Of a DNA stretch of 64,000 nt, positions 1 to 8,009 are shown piece by piece. Below the pieces are notes generated by a model. That model did no database searches. It had not been told where the DNA came from and worked only from the letters and a program-made list of their open reading frames with translations. The position numbers and the translations under genes were made by a program. How positions within the stretch are numbered: position 1 is the stretch's first letter; every line of letters starts with the position of its first letter. Origin of the DNA: Fimenecus sp964527585 (lineage in GTDB: Bacteria > Bacillota > Clostridia > Oscillospirales > Acutalibacteraceae); assembly GCA_964527585.1 (NCBI GenBank), contig CAZGPE010000002.1, forward strand, positions 45,493 through 109,492, in the 5' to 3' direction.

Positions 1-852
1 TATTTTCACAAGTTCGTTTTCCATACCGTCAAATATTATATTCTCGATTAACGGTATATAACAGTTCTTTTTAAGCAGTTCAAGTGCAAGCCCCGTTTCA
101 TTGGCTGTCATTCTTACCGATGATATTATTTCCTCTTCGATTGAATAATTTTTTTCTTTCAAATAGGATTTATCCAAATTATATTTAATAATATACGGAT
201 TAAACGAGTTGTTCTTTATATCATCTTCCAAATCGTCAAACGCATCAATTAAATAGACCCATCTGCCCAAACAGTAACCTAATCTTTTAATGACTTTACT
301 TTGATTTTCGTCTTTGATTCCCAAAGAGAAAATCTTTTCAAGCGCTGTAGCCGAAGCGTGAGCCGAAAGGTCCAAACTCGCTTGCAAATCAGATTCCGTA
401 TTCGACTGAAACATCATAGTTTCTTTTATTATAGCGTTAAATTCGGAAAATTTTTTTAACGCTTTGTTAAACTTAAGTTTTATATACGGAAATATGAAAA
501 AAGATAATACTTTTTTGAAGAAACCGCCGTCGGAAATATTATCTTTAATCTTGTAATAAAACATAATTACGCTTAATGCCGCCGCTTGAGAAAGATAAGT
601 GTCTTGATTGATATAATTGCACTTTTTAAGCGGATTGAATTTACATACTCCGCCGTATGCACAGTCGGAATTATTCTGAAAAACCGTTTTTCTTATCAAA
701 ATATAAAAAACAGCATCATAGGTTAAGAGATTTCTCGCAATTAAACCGTATTCTTTTCCCAAAGTTTTACACAAAGAACAGTATATCGCCTTATAGGTTT
801 CGTAATCTTTAATTTTAAGTTCCGGTTTATTCGGTTTAACATAGCCGAACAA
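1..852 (-). CDS. DUF5685 family protein (3' end lies outside the window)
   Basis: This minus-strand gene runs off the left edge, so only its first 284 codons are visible. It opens with MFGYVKPNKPELK, followed by CSLCKTLG near residue 26 and a Cys cluster (C-AYGGVC-KFNPLKKC) near residues 63-77. This is the layout I recall for the DUF5685 family, whose function is not known; the cysteines suggest a metal site. The start is a TTG: it is the only in-frame initiator placed correctly (7 nt) behind a GGAG, and that ribosome binding site overlaps the TAA stop of metF upstream. The gene is therefore probably translated from the metF mRNA. I see no link to folate chemistry beyond this arrangement. Confidence 0.7.
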   Translation of the reverse strand, partial: MFGYVKPNKPELKIKDYETYKAIYCSLCKTLGKEYGLIARNLLTYDAVFYILIRKTVFQNNSDCAYGGVCKFNPLKKCNYINQDTYLSQAAALSVIMFYYKIKDNISDGGFFKKVLSFFIFPYIKLKFNKALKKFSEFNAIIKETMMFQSNTESDLQASLDLSAHASATALEKIFSLGIKDENQSKVIKRLGYCLGRWVYLIDAFDDLEDDIKNNSFNPYIIKYNLDKSYLKEKNYSIEEEIISSVRMTANETGLALELLKKNCYIPLIENIIFDGMENELVKI

Positions 853-863
853 AAAATCACTCC

Positions 864-1727
864 TTAAAGAATTGAAGAAAGATTGTTCAGTATAGCCTGT
901 GCAACTTCCGGTTTATTCATCGTGTAAATATGAATTCCGTTTACGCCGTTTGAAATCAAATCAATGATTTGTTCGGTTGCATACGCTATACCCGCTTGTT
1001 TAAGCGATTCGGGATCGTCGGAAAACTTATCAAGCATAATTCTGAACCGTGAAGGTAAAGTTGCACCGGAAAGCGCACAGCTTCTTTTAATTTGCTTAGA
1101 ATTCATAACCGGCATAACGCCCGCAACGACCGGAACATCAATTCCGGCTTTTAAGGCTCTGTAAAGAAAACTGTAAAGTGCGGAATTGTCGAAAAACATT
1201 TGTGTAACAAGGAACTGTGCACCGCACTCAACTTTTTCTTTAAGGTGAATTAAATCTTCATTGGAGTTTTTAGCTTCAATATGTCCTTCGGGATAACATG
1301 CCGCACCGATTGAAAATCCGCCGAATTCGACAATTCTTTCAATTAGTTGCGAAGCATATCTGTAATAGTTGTTGTCTTCCGGATTGTAATCTTCCGGCAA
1401 ATCACCTCGCAAAGCGAGAATATTATGAATACCTTTGTTTTTAAGTTCTTGCAAAACAGAGTCGATTTGCGTTTTTGTCGACGATGCACAGGTTAAATGT
1501 GCAAGTGCGGGTATATTCAAATCGTTTTGAATATACGATGCTATTTTCGGTGTGTTTTGCGATGTTCCGCCGCCCGCACCGTATGTTACGCTTATATAAT
1601 CGGGCTTTAACTTAGAAAGACTTTCTACCGCATTTACAACAGGTTCAAAAGGAGCGTTGTTTTTCGGAGGAAAAACTTCAAGCGATGTTGTAACTTCTCC
1701 GTTTTTTAATATTTCGTTTATATACAT
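864..1727 (-). CDS. metF: 5,10-methylenetetrahydrofolate reductase
   Basis: MetF reduces methylene-THF to methyl-THF with an FAD cofactor in the cytosol, supplying the methyl group used by methionine synthase. The 287 residues match the usual bacterial length of about 290. Family motifs include LEVFPPK near residue 17, ISVTYGAGG near 45, ALRGD near 104, the QMFFDN segment near 178 and PVVAGVMPV near 200. A GAGGTGGGACA ribosome binding site precedes the ATG. A strong terminator separates it from the B12-controlled genes upstream, so it is a separate transcription unit with the DUF5685 gene behind it. Its closeness to B12-related genes fits a methionine-cycle theme, but no metH is visible here. 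Confidence 0.95.
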   Translation of the reverse strand: MYINEILKNGEVTTSLEVFPPKNNAPFEPVVNAVESLSKLKPDYISVTYGAGGGTSQNTPKIASYIQNDLNIPALAHLTCASSTKTQIDSVLQELKNKGIHNILALRGDLPEDYNPEDNNYYRYASQLIERIVEFGGFSIGAACYPEGHIEAKNSNEDLIHLKEKVECGAQFLVTQMFFDNSALYSFLYRALKAGIDVPVVAGVMPVMNSKQIKRSCALSGATLPSRFRIMLDKFSDDPESLKQAGIAYATEQIIDLISNGVNGIHIYTMNKPEVAQAILNNLSSIL

Positions 1728-1753
1728 TGTCCCACCTCATTCAATATATATTA

Positions 1754-1795
1754 CCACAAAAAACAAGCAAAGAACAACAGTTCTTTGCTTGTTTT
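1754..1795 (-). terminator. Intrinsic terminator of the B12-controlled operon
   Basis: A perfect 14-bp stem (1762-1775 with 1780-1793, loop AACA) is followed on the minus strand by a T-run. It ends the transcript of the DUF4430 lipoprotein gene just before metF. Confidence 0.85.
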
Positions 1796-1839
1796 CCGAT
1801 TTTTTTACATTTTGTTTACATTTTTTATCGTTTGCAAAA

Positions 1840-2514
1840 TTACACATCGCCTTTAACACAAGTATAAACAAACTCGATTTTTTCTCCGCCGTAAAGTTTA
1901 TAACTTTTACATGAAACGGACGGCAAAACTCCGTCAACCTTGTAAAGCCAACCGCTTGTCTCTCCGCAATCGAATTCCGAAAGACCGTTTATCGTTCTTA
2001 CATAGCCGCTTGAAGTAATACTGTATGTGATGTGATTTTCTTTAAGAGTTCTTTTCAACACAGACATTACGCTTTCGCCTTCACTGATTTGCGTTTGTGT
2101 CGCAGTGAGAATAATTCCGTCCGCCGACAGAACCTGCGAAAACGAACCTACGGATAAAATTCCGTAGTTAATTGCGTTTTTACAATCAACTGAAACGGTA
2201 ACGGTTTGCGTTTTATTATTTACGGTTTCGTTCTGTACGAATTCCGAAGAATTGCCGATATTATCTATACTGTTATCCGACTTCTGTGTTTCGGGAGACA
2301 CAGAAGCGGAAGTTGAATGGGTTTGTGTAGTTTTTACATTAGACTGTTCTTCATTTATCTGAGAAACAGTCGAATTATCATCGCTTAACTCGTTTATTTG
2401 GGTTGTTATGAGCGTTGAGTCGACATCGGACAATAAATCTGAAGATTCGACATTCGAACAGCCCGCAAATAAAAACGCAACAGCAATAAACAGTGCTAAA
2501 AGTTTAGTCTTCAT
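1840..2514 (-). CDS. DUF4430 (transcobalamin C-terminal-like) lipoprotein
   Basis: This 224-residue protein is probably an extracytoplasmic lipoprotein. It has a hydrophobic signal with lipobox FAGC (Cys19), then a Ser/Thr/Asn-rich linker to about residue 105, then one globular domain. The domain carries the DUF4430 signature: GESVMSVLK, a GYVRTINGLSEFDCG stretch, GWLYKVDGVLPS and a final YKLYGGEKIEFVYT. From family knowledge, DUF4430 corresponds to the C-terminal beta domain of animal transcobalamin and intrinsic factor. It overlaps the upstream barrel-protein gene by 11 bp, so the two are translationally coupled, and both lie behind a cobalamin riboswitch. I infer a role in capturing cobalamin or a related corrinoid at the membrane; binding is not shown. 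Confidence 0.8.
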   Translation of the reverse strand: MKTKLLALFIAVAFLFAGCSNVESSDLLSDVDSTLITTQINELSDDNSTVSQINEEQSNVKTTQTHSTSASVSPETQKSDNSIDNIGNSSEFVQNETVNNKTQTVTVSVDCKNAINYGILSVGSFSQVLSADGIILTATQTQISEGESVMSVLKRTLKENHITYSITSSGYVRTINGLSEFDCGETSGWLYKVDGVLPSVSCKSYKLYGGEKIEFVYTCVKGDV

Positions 2515-3667
2515 ATTTTTTTCTCATGCAGTAAAATGCACCTGCACCCATAACCGTTAAAGCGCAGAAAGAACATACAAACGATTTTCCGCCTGTCTTC
2601 GGAATATCGACTTTATTGCCGTTAGATGTTGTAATTTCGGCATCAACGCTATTTTCTTCGGTAGTATTTTCTTTACCGTCGATAATTTCCGTTGTGTTTT
2701 CTTCGCTAGTTGTTTCTTCAACCGACTGTTGATATTTATATATTCCTTTTCCGCCGTTTGCAACATCCTTAGCATCAGTCAATGCCAATAATGTTTGGTA
2801 AGAAGTCATTGTATTGTCATTTCCCAAATAATCTTTTGCGGCTCCGGTCGAAGTATTGATATATGTTTTCAGTGCCGATACGGAATCGTCGCATTCAAGT
2901 CCGAGAGCAAGTTTGGCGATTATTGCCTGAGCGGTCGACTCTGCAGAAGGTGAATTATAGGCAACATATCCGTATGAGCCGTCGCTGAATTTCTGAGTTT
3001 CAATATATTCCAAAGCGTTGTCGATAACAGCCTTAATTTCCGGAATATCTTTATAATCCGCAAGGGACTGAACAACAAAAGATGTTGTATCGACATCCGA
3101 TGAAATTCCCCATCCCATATCTACCGTACAGTACGGGAAACCGCCGTCTGATTGCTGTGCGGAAATAATTGTATCTACAATTGTTTTTCTTATTCCGCTG
3201 TATTCGGGAGTTTCTTTGTAATTAAATGCAATAAGCGGATAATAAAGATTGCTCAAATAAGTTTGTGAAGAATAATCGGTTTGCGTAAGTTTTTCGAAAA
3301 TATCGCAACCGCCGATATTTTCACAATCAAGTCCGTATGCCTGTGCCGTGATGTAAATAAGCGCAAAATTTGCGGCATACATTGACGCATTGTTTTCGCT
3401 GACAACGGAATTGATATAATTTTCAAATTGCGCATAAGCATCGGTTTTACCGCTTTTTGAAAGTGCTAAAACCGTCCAGCAAATATCCGTGTCAAGATAA
3501 GATGTATCGGTGAAATCAAATTCCGTGTTTTCTATATCGGAAAGCCACTCGGTAAGTGAGTTGATTTCACTGTCAACATCCAATGCGAAAGAGTGTATTG
3601 ACCCTAATGCCAAAAGCATTGTCAATACAAGAATAACCGATAGTACTTTGTTGATTTTCTTTTTCAT
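2504..3667 (-). CDS. Cell-wall-anchored alpha/alpha-barrel (squalene-cyclase/transcobalamin-like) protein
   Basis: The 387-residue product has a Sec signal (residues 1 to about 28, ending HSFA), then repeated helical hairpins of the prenyltransferase/squalene-cyclase type (QQSDGGFPY, DVDTTSFVVQSLA, SAESTAQAIIAKLALG). A Thr/Glu-rich spacer leads to an IPKTGG sortase motif, a membrane helix and a charged RKKYED tail. It should be displayed on the cell wall. The N-terminal domain of animal transcobalamin has the same alpha6/alpha6 fold, and the gene sits directly under a cobalamin riboswitch. I therefore infer that it forms one half of a surface B12-capture pair with the overlapping DUF4430 lipoprotein. 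The start at 3667 was chosen because ACGGAGGTAAAA precedes it; an in-frame start 27 bp upstream lacks a ribosome binding site. Confidence 0.8.
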   Translation of the reverse strand: MKKKINKVLSVILVLTMLLALGSIHSFALDVDSEINSLTEWLSDIENTEFDFTDTSYLDTDICWTVLALSKSGKTDAYAQFENYINSVVSENNASMYAANFALIYITAQAYGLDCENIGGCDIFEKLTQTDYSSQTYLSNLYYPLIAFNYKETPEYSGIRKTIVDTIISAQQSDGGFPYCTVDMGWGISSDVDTTSFVVQSLADYKDIPEIKAVIDNALEYIETQKFSDGSYGYVAYNSPSAESTAQAIIAKLALGLECDDSVSALKTYINTSTGAAKDYLGNDNTMTSYQTLLALTDAKDVANGGKGIYKYQQSVEETTSEENTTEIIDGKENTTEENSVDAEITTSNGNKVDIPKTGGKSFVCSFCALTVMGAGAFYCMRKKYED

Positions 3668-3692
3668 TTTTACCTCCGTTTTTTCTTTCAAC

Positions 3693-3722
3693 AAAAAAGA
3701 AGCGAACCGACAGCGGTTCGCT
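3693..3722 (-). terminator. Attenuator hairpin of the cobalamin riboswitch
   Basis: A perfect 9-bp stem (AGCGAACCG / CGGTTCGCT, loop of 4) is followed by a T-run and lies 3' of the aptamer and 26 nt before the start codon. It is an intrinsic terminator, so B12 binding probably stops transcription. That logic is inferred from the family. Confidence 0.85.
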
Positions 3723-3751
3723 CAAAGTACAAATAAAGATAACTTTATATG

Positions 3752-3945
3752 CACATCCTGCTTTCCCACCGAAAGAGATTTGCTGTTCAAAGGCAGGTCT
3801 CCTGACTCGGACATACACATTTGCCGCCTTCCCGTTTTCACAGTGGCATATTAACAAATGCTGTTCCATACAGTAGCGGGGGCTGTTACGGCTTTTAACC
3901 GTATTCCCTTTTAATTCGAAAGCCCATGCTTTCGAAACCTGAGAA
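3752..3945 (-). ncRNA. Cobalamin (B12) riboswitch aptamer
   Basis: Read on the minus strand, the leader has the conserved elements of the AdoCbl-class aptamer in order. They are a paired arm CAGGTTTC (about 3935-3942), GGGAATACGG, the GCCCCCGCTACTGT core (about 3870-3884), GCCACTG (3841-3847), GGGAAGGCGGC, and the B12 box AGTCAGGAGACCTGCC (3792-3807), whose GAGACCTG pairs back with the first arm. A small hairpin at 3761-3775 exposes GGTGG, which can pair with CCAC of the GCCACTG loop, as in the known L5-L13 kissing interaction. It controls the barrel protein and lipoprotein genes downstream. Confidence 0.95.
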
Positions 3946-3986
3946 CAAAATTAACATAATCGGTCCCGACACCGATTAACATAGAT

Positions 3987-4014
3987 ATTTTATCACAAAA
4001 TCCTGTTTTTTCAA
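3987..4014 (-). promoter_or_regulatory. Sigma-A-type promoter for the B12-riboswitch transcript
   Basis: TTGAAA and TAAAAT boxes are separated by 16 bp on the minus strand. They lie just upstream of a small hairpin (3957-3978) and the aptamer. Confidence 0.65.
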
Positions 4015-4035
4015 TAAGTTTACAAAATTTTATCA

Positions 4036-4063
4036 TCGACACAATAAAAAAAGATGGTATAAT
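4036..4063 (+). promoter_or_regulatory. Promoter for the PHP-domain gene
   Basis: TCGACA and a perfect TATAAT are separated by 16 bp, and TATAAT ends 17 bp before the ATG. It is divergent from the B12 promoter. Confidence 0.65.
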
Positions 4064-4080
4064 ATAACCGAGGTGTAAAG

Positions 4081-4764
4081 ATGACAGAATATATAACGGA
4101 ACTTCACACGCACACCGCCGAAACAAGTAACTGCGGTGTTGCAAGTGCCAAAGAACTTATTGACTCGTATATTGCCAAAGGATACAGTACAGTTGTAATT
4201 ACCGACCATTTAAGTACACATACATATTTCAAATACGATTACGGCAGTTTATCCTGGGAAGAAAAAATTAACATATTTCTTCGTGGATACAATACAGCCC
4301 GTGATTATGCTAAAAACAGAATAAATGTTTTACTCGGTATGGAAATTCGCTTTGATAACGACAGCGCAAACGATTATCTTGTTTTCGGCACAGATGAAAA
4401 GTTTTTGAGAAACAACGAAAATCTTATTGATATGAACATTGAAAGTTTTTCTTCTCTCGCTCACAAAAACGGTTTACTTGTTTATCAGGCGCATCCTTTT
4501 CGAGACGGGCTTACCCGTGCGGATGTAAAACATCTTGACGGAGCCGAAGTTTACAACGGATGTATAAGACATAATTCCCGTAATCCTTTAGCGCTTGAAT
4601 GGGCAACTAAAAACGGATTAAAAAAAATATCGGGATCCGATTTTCATAAAACGGAAGATGTTGCGCACGGCGGAATAATAACCGCATCCGAAATCAAAAA
4701 CAATTCGGATTTGCTGAAAATTCTTAAAAGCGAAAAATATAAACTTATACAAGAAAAGCGATGA
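4081..4764 (+). CDS. PHP-domain metal-dependent phosphoesterase
   Basis: This 227-residue cytosolic protein has the PHP metal-binding motifs: ELHTHT at residues 7-12, VVITDHLS near 39, a mid-protein GMEIRFD, AHPFRDG near 140 and SGSDFHK near 183. PHP enzymes hydrolyse phosphate esters (histidinol phosphate, 3',5'-nucleoside bisphosphates or DNA ends) with a bi- or trinuclear metal centre. The precise substrate cannot be read from the sequence. It is too short and lacks the context for HisK of a histidine operon. It is monocistronic, with its own promoter, a GAGGTG ribosome binding site and a terminator shared with the convergent degV-type gene. Confidence 0.85.
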   Translation: MTEYITELHTHTAETSNCGVASAKELIDSYIAKGYSTVVITDHLSTHTYFKYDYGSLSWEEKINIFLRGYNTARDYAKNRINVLLGMEIRFDNDSANDYLVFGTDEKFLRNNENLIDMNIESFSSLAHKNGLLVYQAHPFRDGLTRADVKHLDGAEVYNGCIRHNSRNPLALEWATKNGLKKISGSDFHKTEDVAHGGIITASEIKNNSDLLKILKSEKYKLIQEKR

Positions 4765-4784
4765 CTTAAAAAGTCATCGCTTTT
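4754..4784. terminator. Bidirectional terminator between PHP and DegV genes
   Basis: A 14-bp stem (AAAAGCGATGACTT with its complement, loop AAA) has A-runs on the left and T-runs on the right, so it can end both convergent transcripts. Confidence 0.85.
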
Positions 4785-4791
4785 AATTATG

Positions 4792-5673
4792 TTATCTTGC
4801 CGCTCCGCAGAAGAACAAAGCTACAGTTCCCGTACCGGTATGCGATCCGATTACGGTTCCGACATCGAATATCTTAATTTTACCTTTAAGTTTCGGAAAT
4901 CTTTTTTCGATTTCATCGGCAAGTATTTGTGCGTCTTCAAAACATCCCGAATTCGAAATGAAACATTTTCCGTCATAATCCGTTCCGTTTTCCGCAAGAG
5001 ACACCATTTTTTCAATTGCAGTTGATACAGCCTTATTTTTTCCACGACATTTTTCAATCGGTATAAGTTTTCCCGAATCGTCAACACGAAGCAATGGACA
5101 AATATGTAAAAGAGTGCCAAACCAACCTGCCGCTGCTGAAATACGGCCTCCTCTGATATAACTTGTTAAATCCATTGAATAAAACCAATGGTGGATATTA
5201 TGTTTATACCGTTCAACAAACTCAACTGTATCTTCGAAAGAGTCTCCCGCATCTCTTTTTTCAGCCGCAAGAGAAACCAACATTCCGTATCCCGATGATG
5301 CCGAAATAGAATCAACAATCGCAATTTCCGCATCGGGATATTCTTCTAAAAGTTGCTGCTTTGCAAGTAAAGCAGAATTATAAGTTCCCGAAATACCCGA
5401 AGAAAGCGTTATATGAAGAATTTTCTTTCCGTCTTTGATAAACTTCGTGAAAAAATCAACATATTCACCGACACTGACCTGAGAAGTTGTAGGTTCGCTA
5501 CCCTCTCTGATTTTTTGATAAAAGTCGGAAATAGGCATTGTTACTCCCAAATCATCAAGGTAATCTTTACCGTCAAGATGATAGTGGAAACAGATATATT
5601 CGACATCTATCTGTTTAAGATATTCAATTGATAAGTCTGCCGTCGAACAGCAGGTTATTACAAAATCGCTCAT
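4792..5673 (-). CDS. DegV family fatty-acid-binding protein
   Basis: The 293-residue protein has the DegV/FakB layout: an N-terminal STADL nucleotide-like loop, EPTTSQVSVGEY near residue 60, ITLSSGISGTYNSA near 91 and IVDSISASSGYGMLV near 123. DegV proteins bind a fatty acid. FakB members present it to the FakA kinase for phosphorylation and entry into phospholipid synthesis. No fakA is visible nearby, so whether this copy is a FakB is not settled. It lies 24 bp downstream of the GH20 gene and has a GGAGGAAG ribosome binding site, so the two are probably co-transcribed. Confidence 0.9.
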   Translation of the reverse strand: MSDFVITCCSTADLSIEYLKQIDVEYICFHYHLDGKDYLDDLGVTMPISDFYQKIREGSEPTTSQVSVGEYVDFFTKFIKDGKKILHITLSSGISGTYNSALLAKQQLLEEYPDAEIAIVDSISASSGYGMLVSLAAEKRDAGDSFEDTVEFVERYKHNIHHWFYSMDLTSYIRGGRISAAAGWFGTLLHICPLLRVDDSGKLIPIEKCRGKNKAVSTAIEKMVSLAENGTDYDGKCFISNSGCFEDAQILADEIEKRFPKLKGKIKIFDVGTVIGSHTGTGTVALFFCGAAR

Positions 5674-5697
5674 AGTCTTCCTCCGTTTAAGCGTTTA

Positions 5698-7269
5698 TTA
5701 AAATTTCGGTTCTTTACTTTTTCTTTTTTCGCTTATTGCGTATTCCTTACCGTCTGCACCGAGATGATATGAAACGGCTTTATTAAAGTCAAAGTGTCTT
5801 TTTTCCAAACGGGAATAATTTATATTTCTTTTTTTCATAAACACCTTGAACCAATTGAGCCTTTTATAAAAATCTTTATAATTTCTGTTTTCGAGTTTTG
5901 TCCATGCCACTTCGGCAAAAGCAACCGTTCTCGGAAAAGCGGAAAATTCAAGAGCCTCTTTTGAATCAATCCATTCAGTCCAAAGTTCACATTCATATCC
6001 GCTGTTCTTTTGCTGCGAACTTGTAAATCCGACTTTAACTTTATTAAAATTATATACTTTTTTCAAAGGAATTTTTGAATATTTTATGTCGAAATAAAAA
6101 TAATTGCAAGGTGAAATAATCACATTTCTTTCTTTTGATACTTTCCTGACTTTTGCCATTGCATTAGGACGCCAAAACTGACATTCGATACTTTTGTCAA
6201 GGCTATCGCTCATACAGTCATCCCATGCAACAGCCGTTTTTCCGTGCTTTTTCAGAATTTCGGCAACTTTATTCATAAACCAAACTTGTAAATCTTTTGA
6301 ATTTTCAATGTTAAGCTGTTTTGCCAACTCTTTACATTTATCACATTGTTCCCAAATTTTATATCCTCTGAAAGCCTCATCACCGCCGATATGGAATTTA
6401 TCCGACGGGAAAAGAGGACAAATTTCGGAAAATAAGTTTTCCAAGAATTCAAAAGTCTTTTCATTTCCCGCACAAAGTATTCCGTCGCTTACACCGTTTA
6501 CTGTAAGCACATTCGCCTGTTTCGAATTGCATGAAAGTTCCGGCAAAGAAGCTATTATTGCGGTAGTGTGCCCCGGAAGATCAATTTCCGGAATGATTTC
6601 GATATTTCGCTCAAAGGCAAATTTTACAATATCTTTAATTTCTTCCTGAGTGTAAAAAGAAAAATCTTCGACATTATCGTTATCTAATCCGAATCCTTTT
6701 AAGTGCCGTGATGTGCGCTTTGATCCGATAGAATTGAGTTGAGGATAAATTTTACTTTCTATTCTGAATCCTTGATCGTCAGAAAGATGCCAATGAAACT
6801 TATTAAGTTTAAGCATCGACATATTTTCGAGCAAATCTTTGATTTCATCAACCGAGAAAAAATGTCGGCTTACATCAAGCATTAAACCACGGTACTCGTT
6901 GTCGGGTTTGTCCTTTATGATTAAGGTGTTGACTTTGGCTTTCCCATTGGATTTATCAGCCTGCATAAGTATTGTTTTGAGCGTTACGGCACCGTAAAAA
7001 GCGCCGCCGAAATCACTTGCTTTTATTATTATGCCGTCTGTTGTAATATGAAGTTCGTATTCTTCGTTTGATAAGCCTTCGATTTTTTGAATTTTAATTG
7101 TACCTTCGCCTTCGACGGCTTTTGTTCTCAGATACTGTGTCAGATAATTTCCAACAGGTAAAAACGCTTCGTTACAAAGCACAGCCGTTGAAGAAGAAAC
7201 GGTATATGTACTGTTTCCTTTGTTATAATAATTCGGTTTAGGTATTATATTATAACTTACACTACTCAT
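5698..7269 (-). CDS. GH20 beta-N-acetylhexosaminidase
   Basis: GH20 enzymes remove terminal beta-linked GlcNAc or GalNAc by substrate-assisted catalysis. The 523-residue protein has an N-terminal domain (about 1-125), then the catalytic barrel with RGLMLDVSRHFF near 147, LNKFHWHLSDDQGFR near 172, PEIDLPGHT near 232 and the Asp-Glu catalytic pair in HIGGDEAF near 293-300. WDDCMSDS and ELWTEWIDS supply later substrate-contacting tryptophans. No signal peptide is seen, so it probably acts on imported oligosaccharides in the cytosol. Its promoter region carries a long perfect inverted repeat, which suggests an unlinked transcription factor controls it. DegV follows in the same direction. Confidence 0.93.
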   Translation of the reverse strand: MSSVSYNIIPKPNYYNKGNSTYTVSSSTAVLCNEAFLPVGNYLTQYLRTKAVEGEGTIKIQKIEGLSNEEYELHITTDGIIIKASDFGGAFYGAVTLKTILMQADKSNGKAKVNTLIIKDKPDNEYRGLMLDVSRHFFSVDEIKDLLENMSMLKLNKFHWHLSDDQGFRIESKIYPQLNSIGSKRTSRHLKGFGLDNDNVEDFSFYTQEEIKDIVKFAFERNIEIIPEIDLPGHTTAIIASLPELSCNSKQANVLTVNGVSDGILCAGNEKTFEFLENLFSEICPLFPSDKFHIGGDEAFRGYKIWEQCDKCKELAKQLNIENSKDLQVWFMNKVAEILKKHGKTAVAWDDCMSDSLDKSIECQFWRPNAMAKVRKVSKERNVIISPCNYFYFDIKYSKIPLKKVYNFNKVKVGFTSSQQKNSGYECELWTEWIDSKEALEFSAFPRTVAFAEVAWTKLENRNYKDFYKRLNWFKVFMKKRNINYSRLEKRHFDFNKAVSYHLGADGKEYAISEKRKSKEPKF

Positions 7270-7282
7270 AAAAACACCAAAA

Positions 7283-7329
7283 TTCCTTTATGCTTAATAA
7301 AATAATTATATCAAACATAAAGGAATTAT
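7283..7329 (-). promoter_or_regulatory. Inverted repeat spanning the GH20 promoter
   Basis: A perfect 12-bp inverted repeat (AATTCCTTTATG at 7283-7294, CATAAAGGAATT at 7318-7329) brackets a TATAAT -10 box at 7307-7312 on the minus strand. One arm covers the -35 position and the other the early transcript. This is the geometry of a repressor site, though no regulator gene is adjacent. Confidence 0.5.
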
Positions 7330-7341
7330 AAAAGTGTATTT

Positions 7342-7956
7342 TTAATAATTTTTTATGAATTTTTCGTAGAGTTCGACTATCTTAAATCTCGGCTCGTATT
7401 TCGGATTGCTTTTGACAATTCCGATTTCGCTGTCTGTCAAAACATCTTCGATTTCGACTTCGCTTTCGGCGGCAGGCAAGCACATCGGCGGAAACATCAC
7501 ACACCACCAATTATGCCCTTCTCCCTCACCGATTACAACATTTACCGCCAAATATTCACCTGCCGGCAAAGTAACATCGTCATAAGTTTTCGTAGGAAAA
7601 AATGTGTTTTCGATTTTAATATCGACACTGTAATCATATCCGTTTTCTCTTATTACATCTTCGGCAATCTTTTTAAGTTCGGATTTTTCCGGAACAAGTT
7701 TTTCGAGCGCCTGATCAAGTGTCGAACTTGAATCGAAACATTCTTTTCCGGCTTCAAGAACGGCATCTCTGACTTTCAGTTTTAATTGCTGATCTTCTTC
7801 GGAATCGGAATTAGCGATAATGTGCATTCTTAAAACACTTTCTCTTATATCGCCGCAAGTATGTGCAAATGAAACCGTACTTAAAAAACAAGTTACGCTA
7901 AAAGCAATCAAAAGCGAAATTTCAATTATACGGATTTTTCTTTTTTTATTATTCAT
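7342..7956 (-). CDS. spoIIR: Stage II sporulation protein R
   Basis: SpoIIR is made in the forespore under sigma-F and secreted into the intermembrane space, where it triggers SpoIIGA to process pro-sigma-E in the mother cell. The 204-residue protein has an N-terminal membrane/signal segment (about 9-30), then the family signature ESVLRMHIIANSDSEEDQ, LKVRDAVL, and the Trp-rich block LPAGEYLAVNV ... GEGHNWWCVMFPP. Length and motif order fit the family. It is strong evidence that the organism sporulates. A hairpin overlapping its ribosome binding site is described under findings. Confidence 0.93.
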   Translation of the reverse strand: MNNKKRKIRIIEISLLIAFSVTCFLSTVSFAHTCGDIRESVLRMHIIANSDSEEDQQLKLKVRDAVLEAGKECFDSSSTLDQALEKLVPEKSELKKIAEDVIRENGYDYSVDIKIENTFFPTKTYDDVTLPAGEYLAVNVVIGEGEGHNWWCVMFPPMCLPAAESEVEIEDVLTDSEIGIVKSNPKYEPRFKIVELYEKFIKNY

Positions 7957-8009
7957 TTATGTTCATTCCTTTCTTTAATTTGATGTTTGGAAAGAACATA
8001 AAAAAATAT

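Noticed and set aside
3510..3869. Open frames on both strands across the B12 leader
   Set aside because: They overlap the barrel-protein start, the riboswitch and its terminator; conserved RNA elements explain the sequence.
6194..6649. A 151-codon plus-strand open frame inside the GH20 gene
   Set aside because: It overlaps the catalytic region of GH20 on the opposite strand and lacks a promoter or ribosome binding site.
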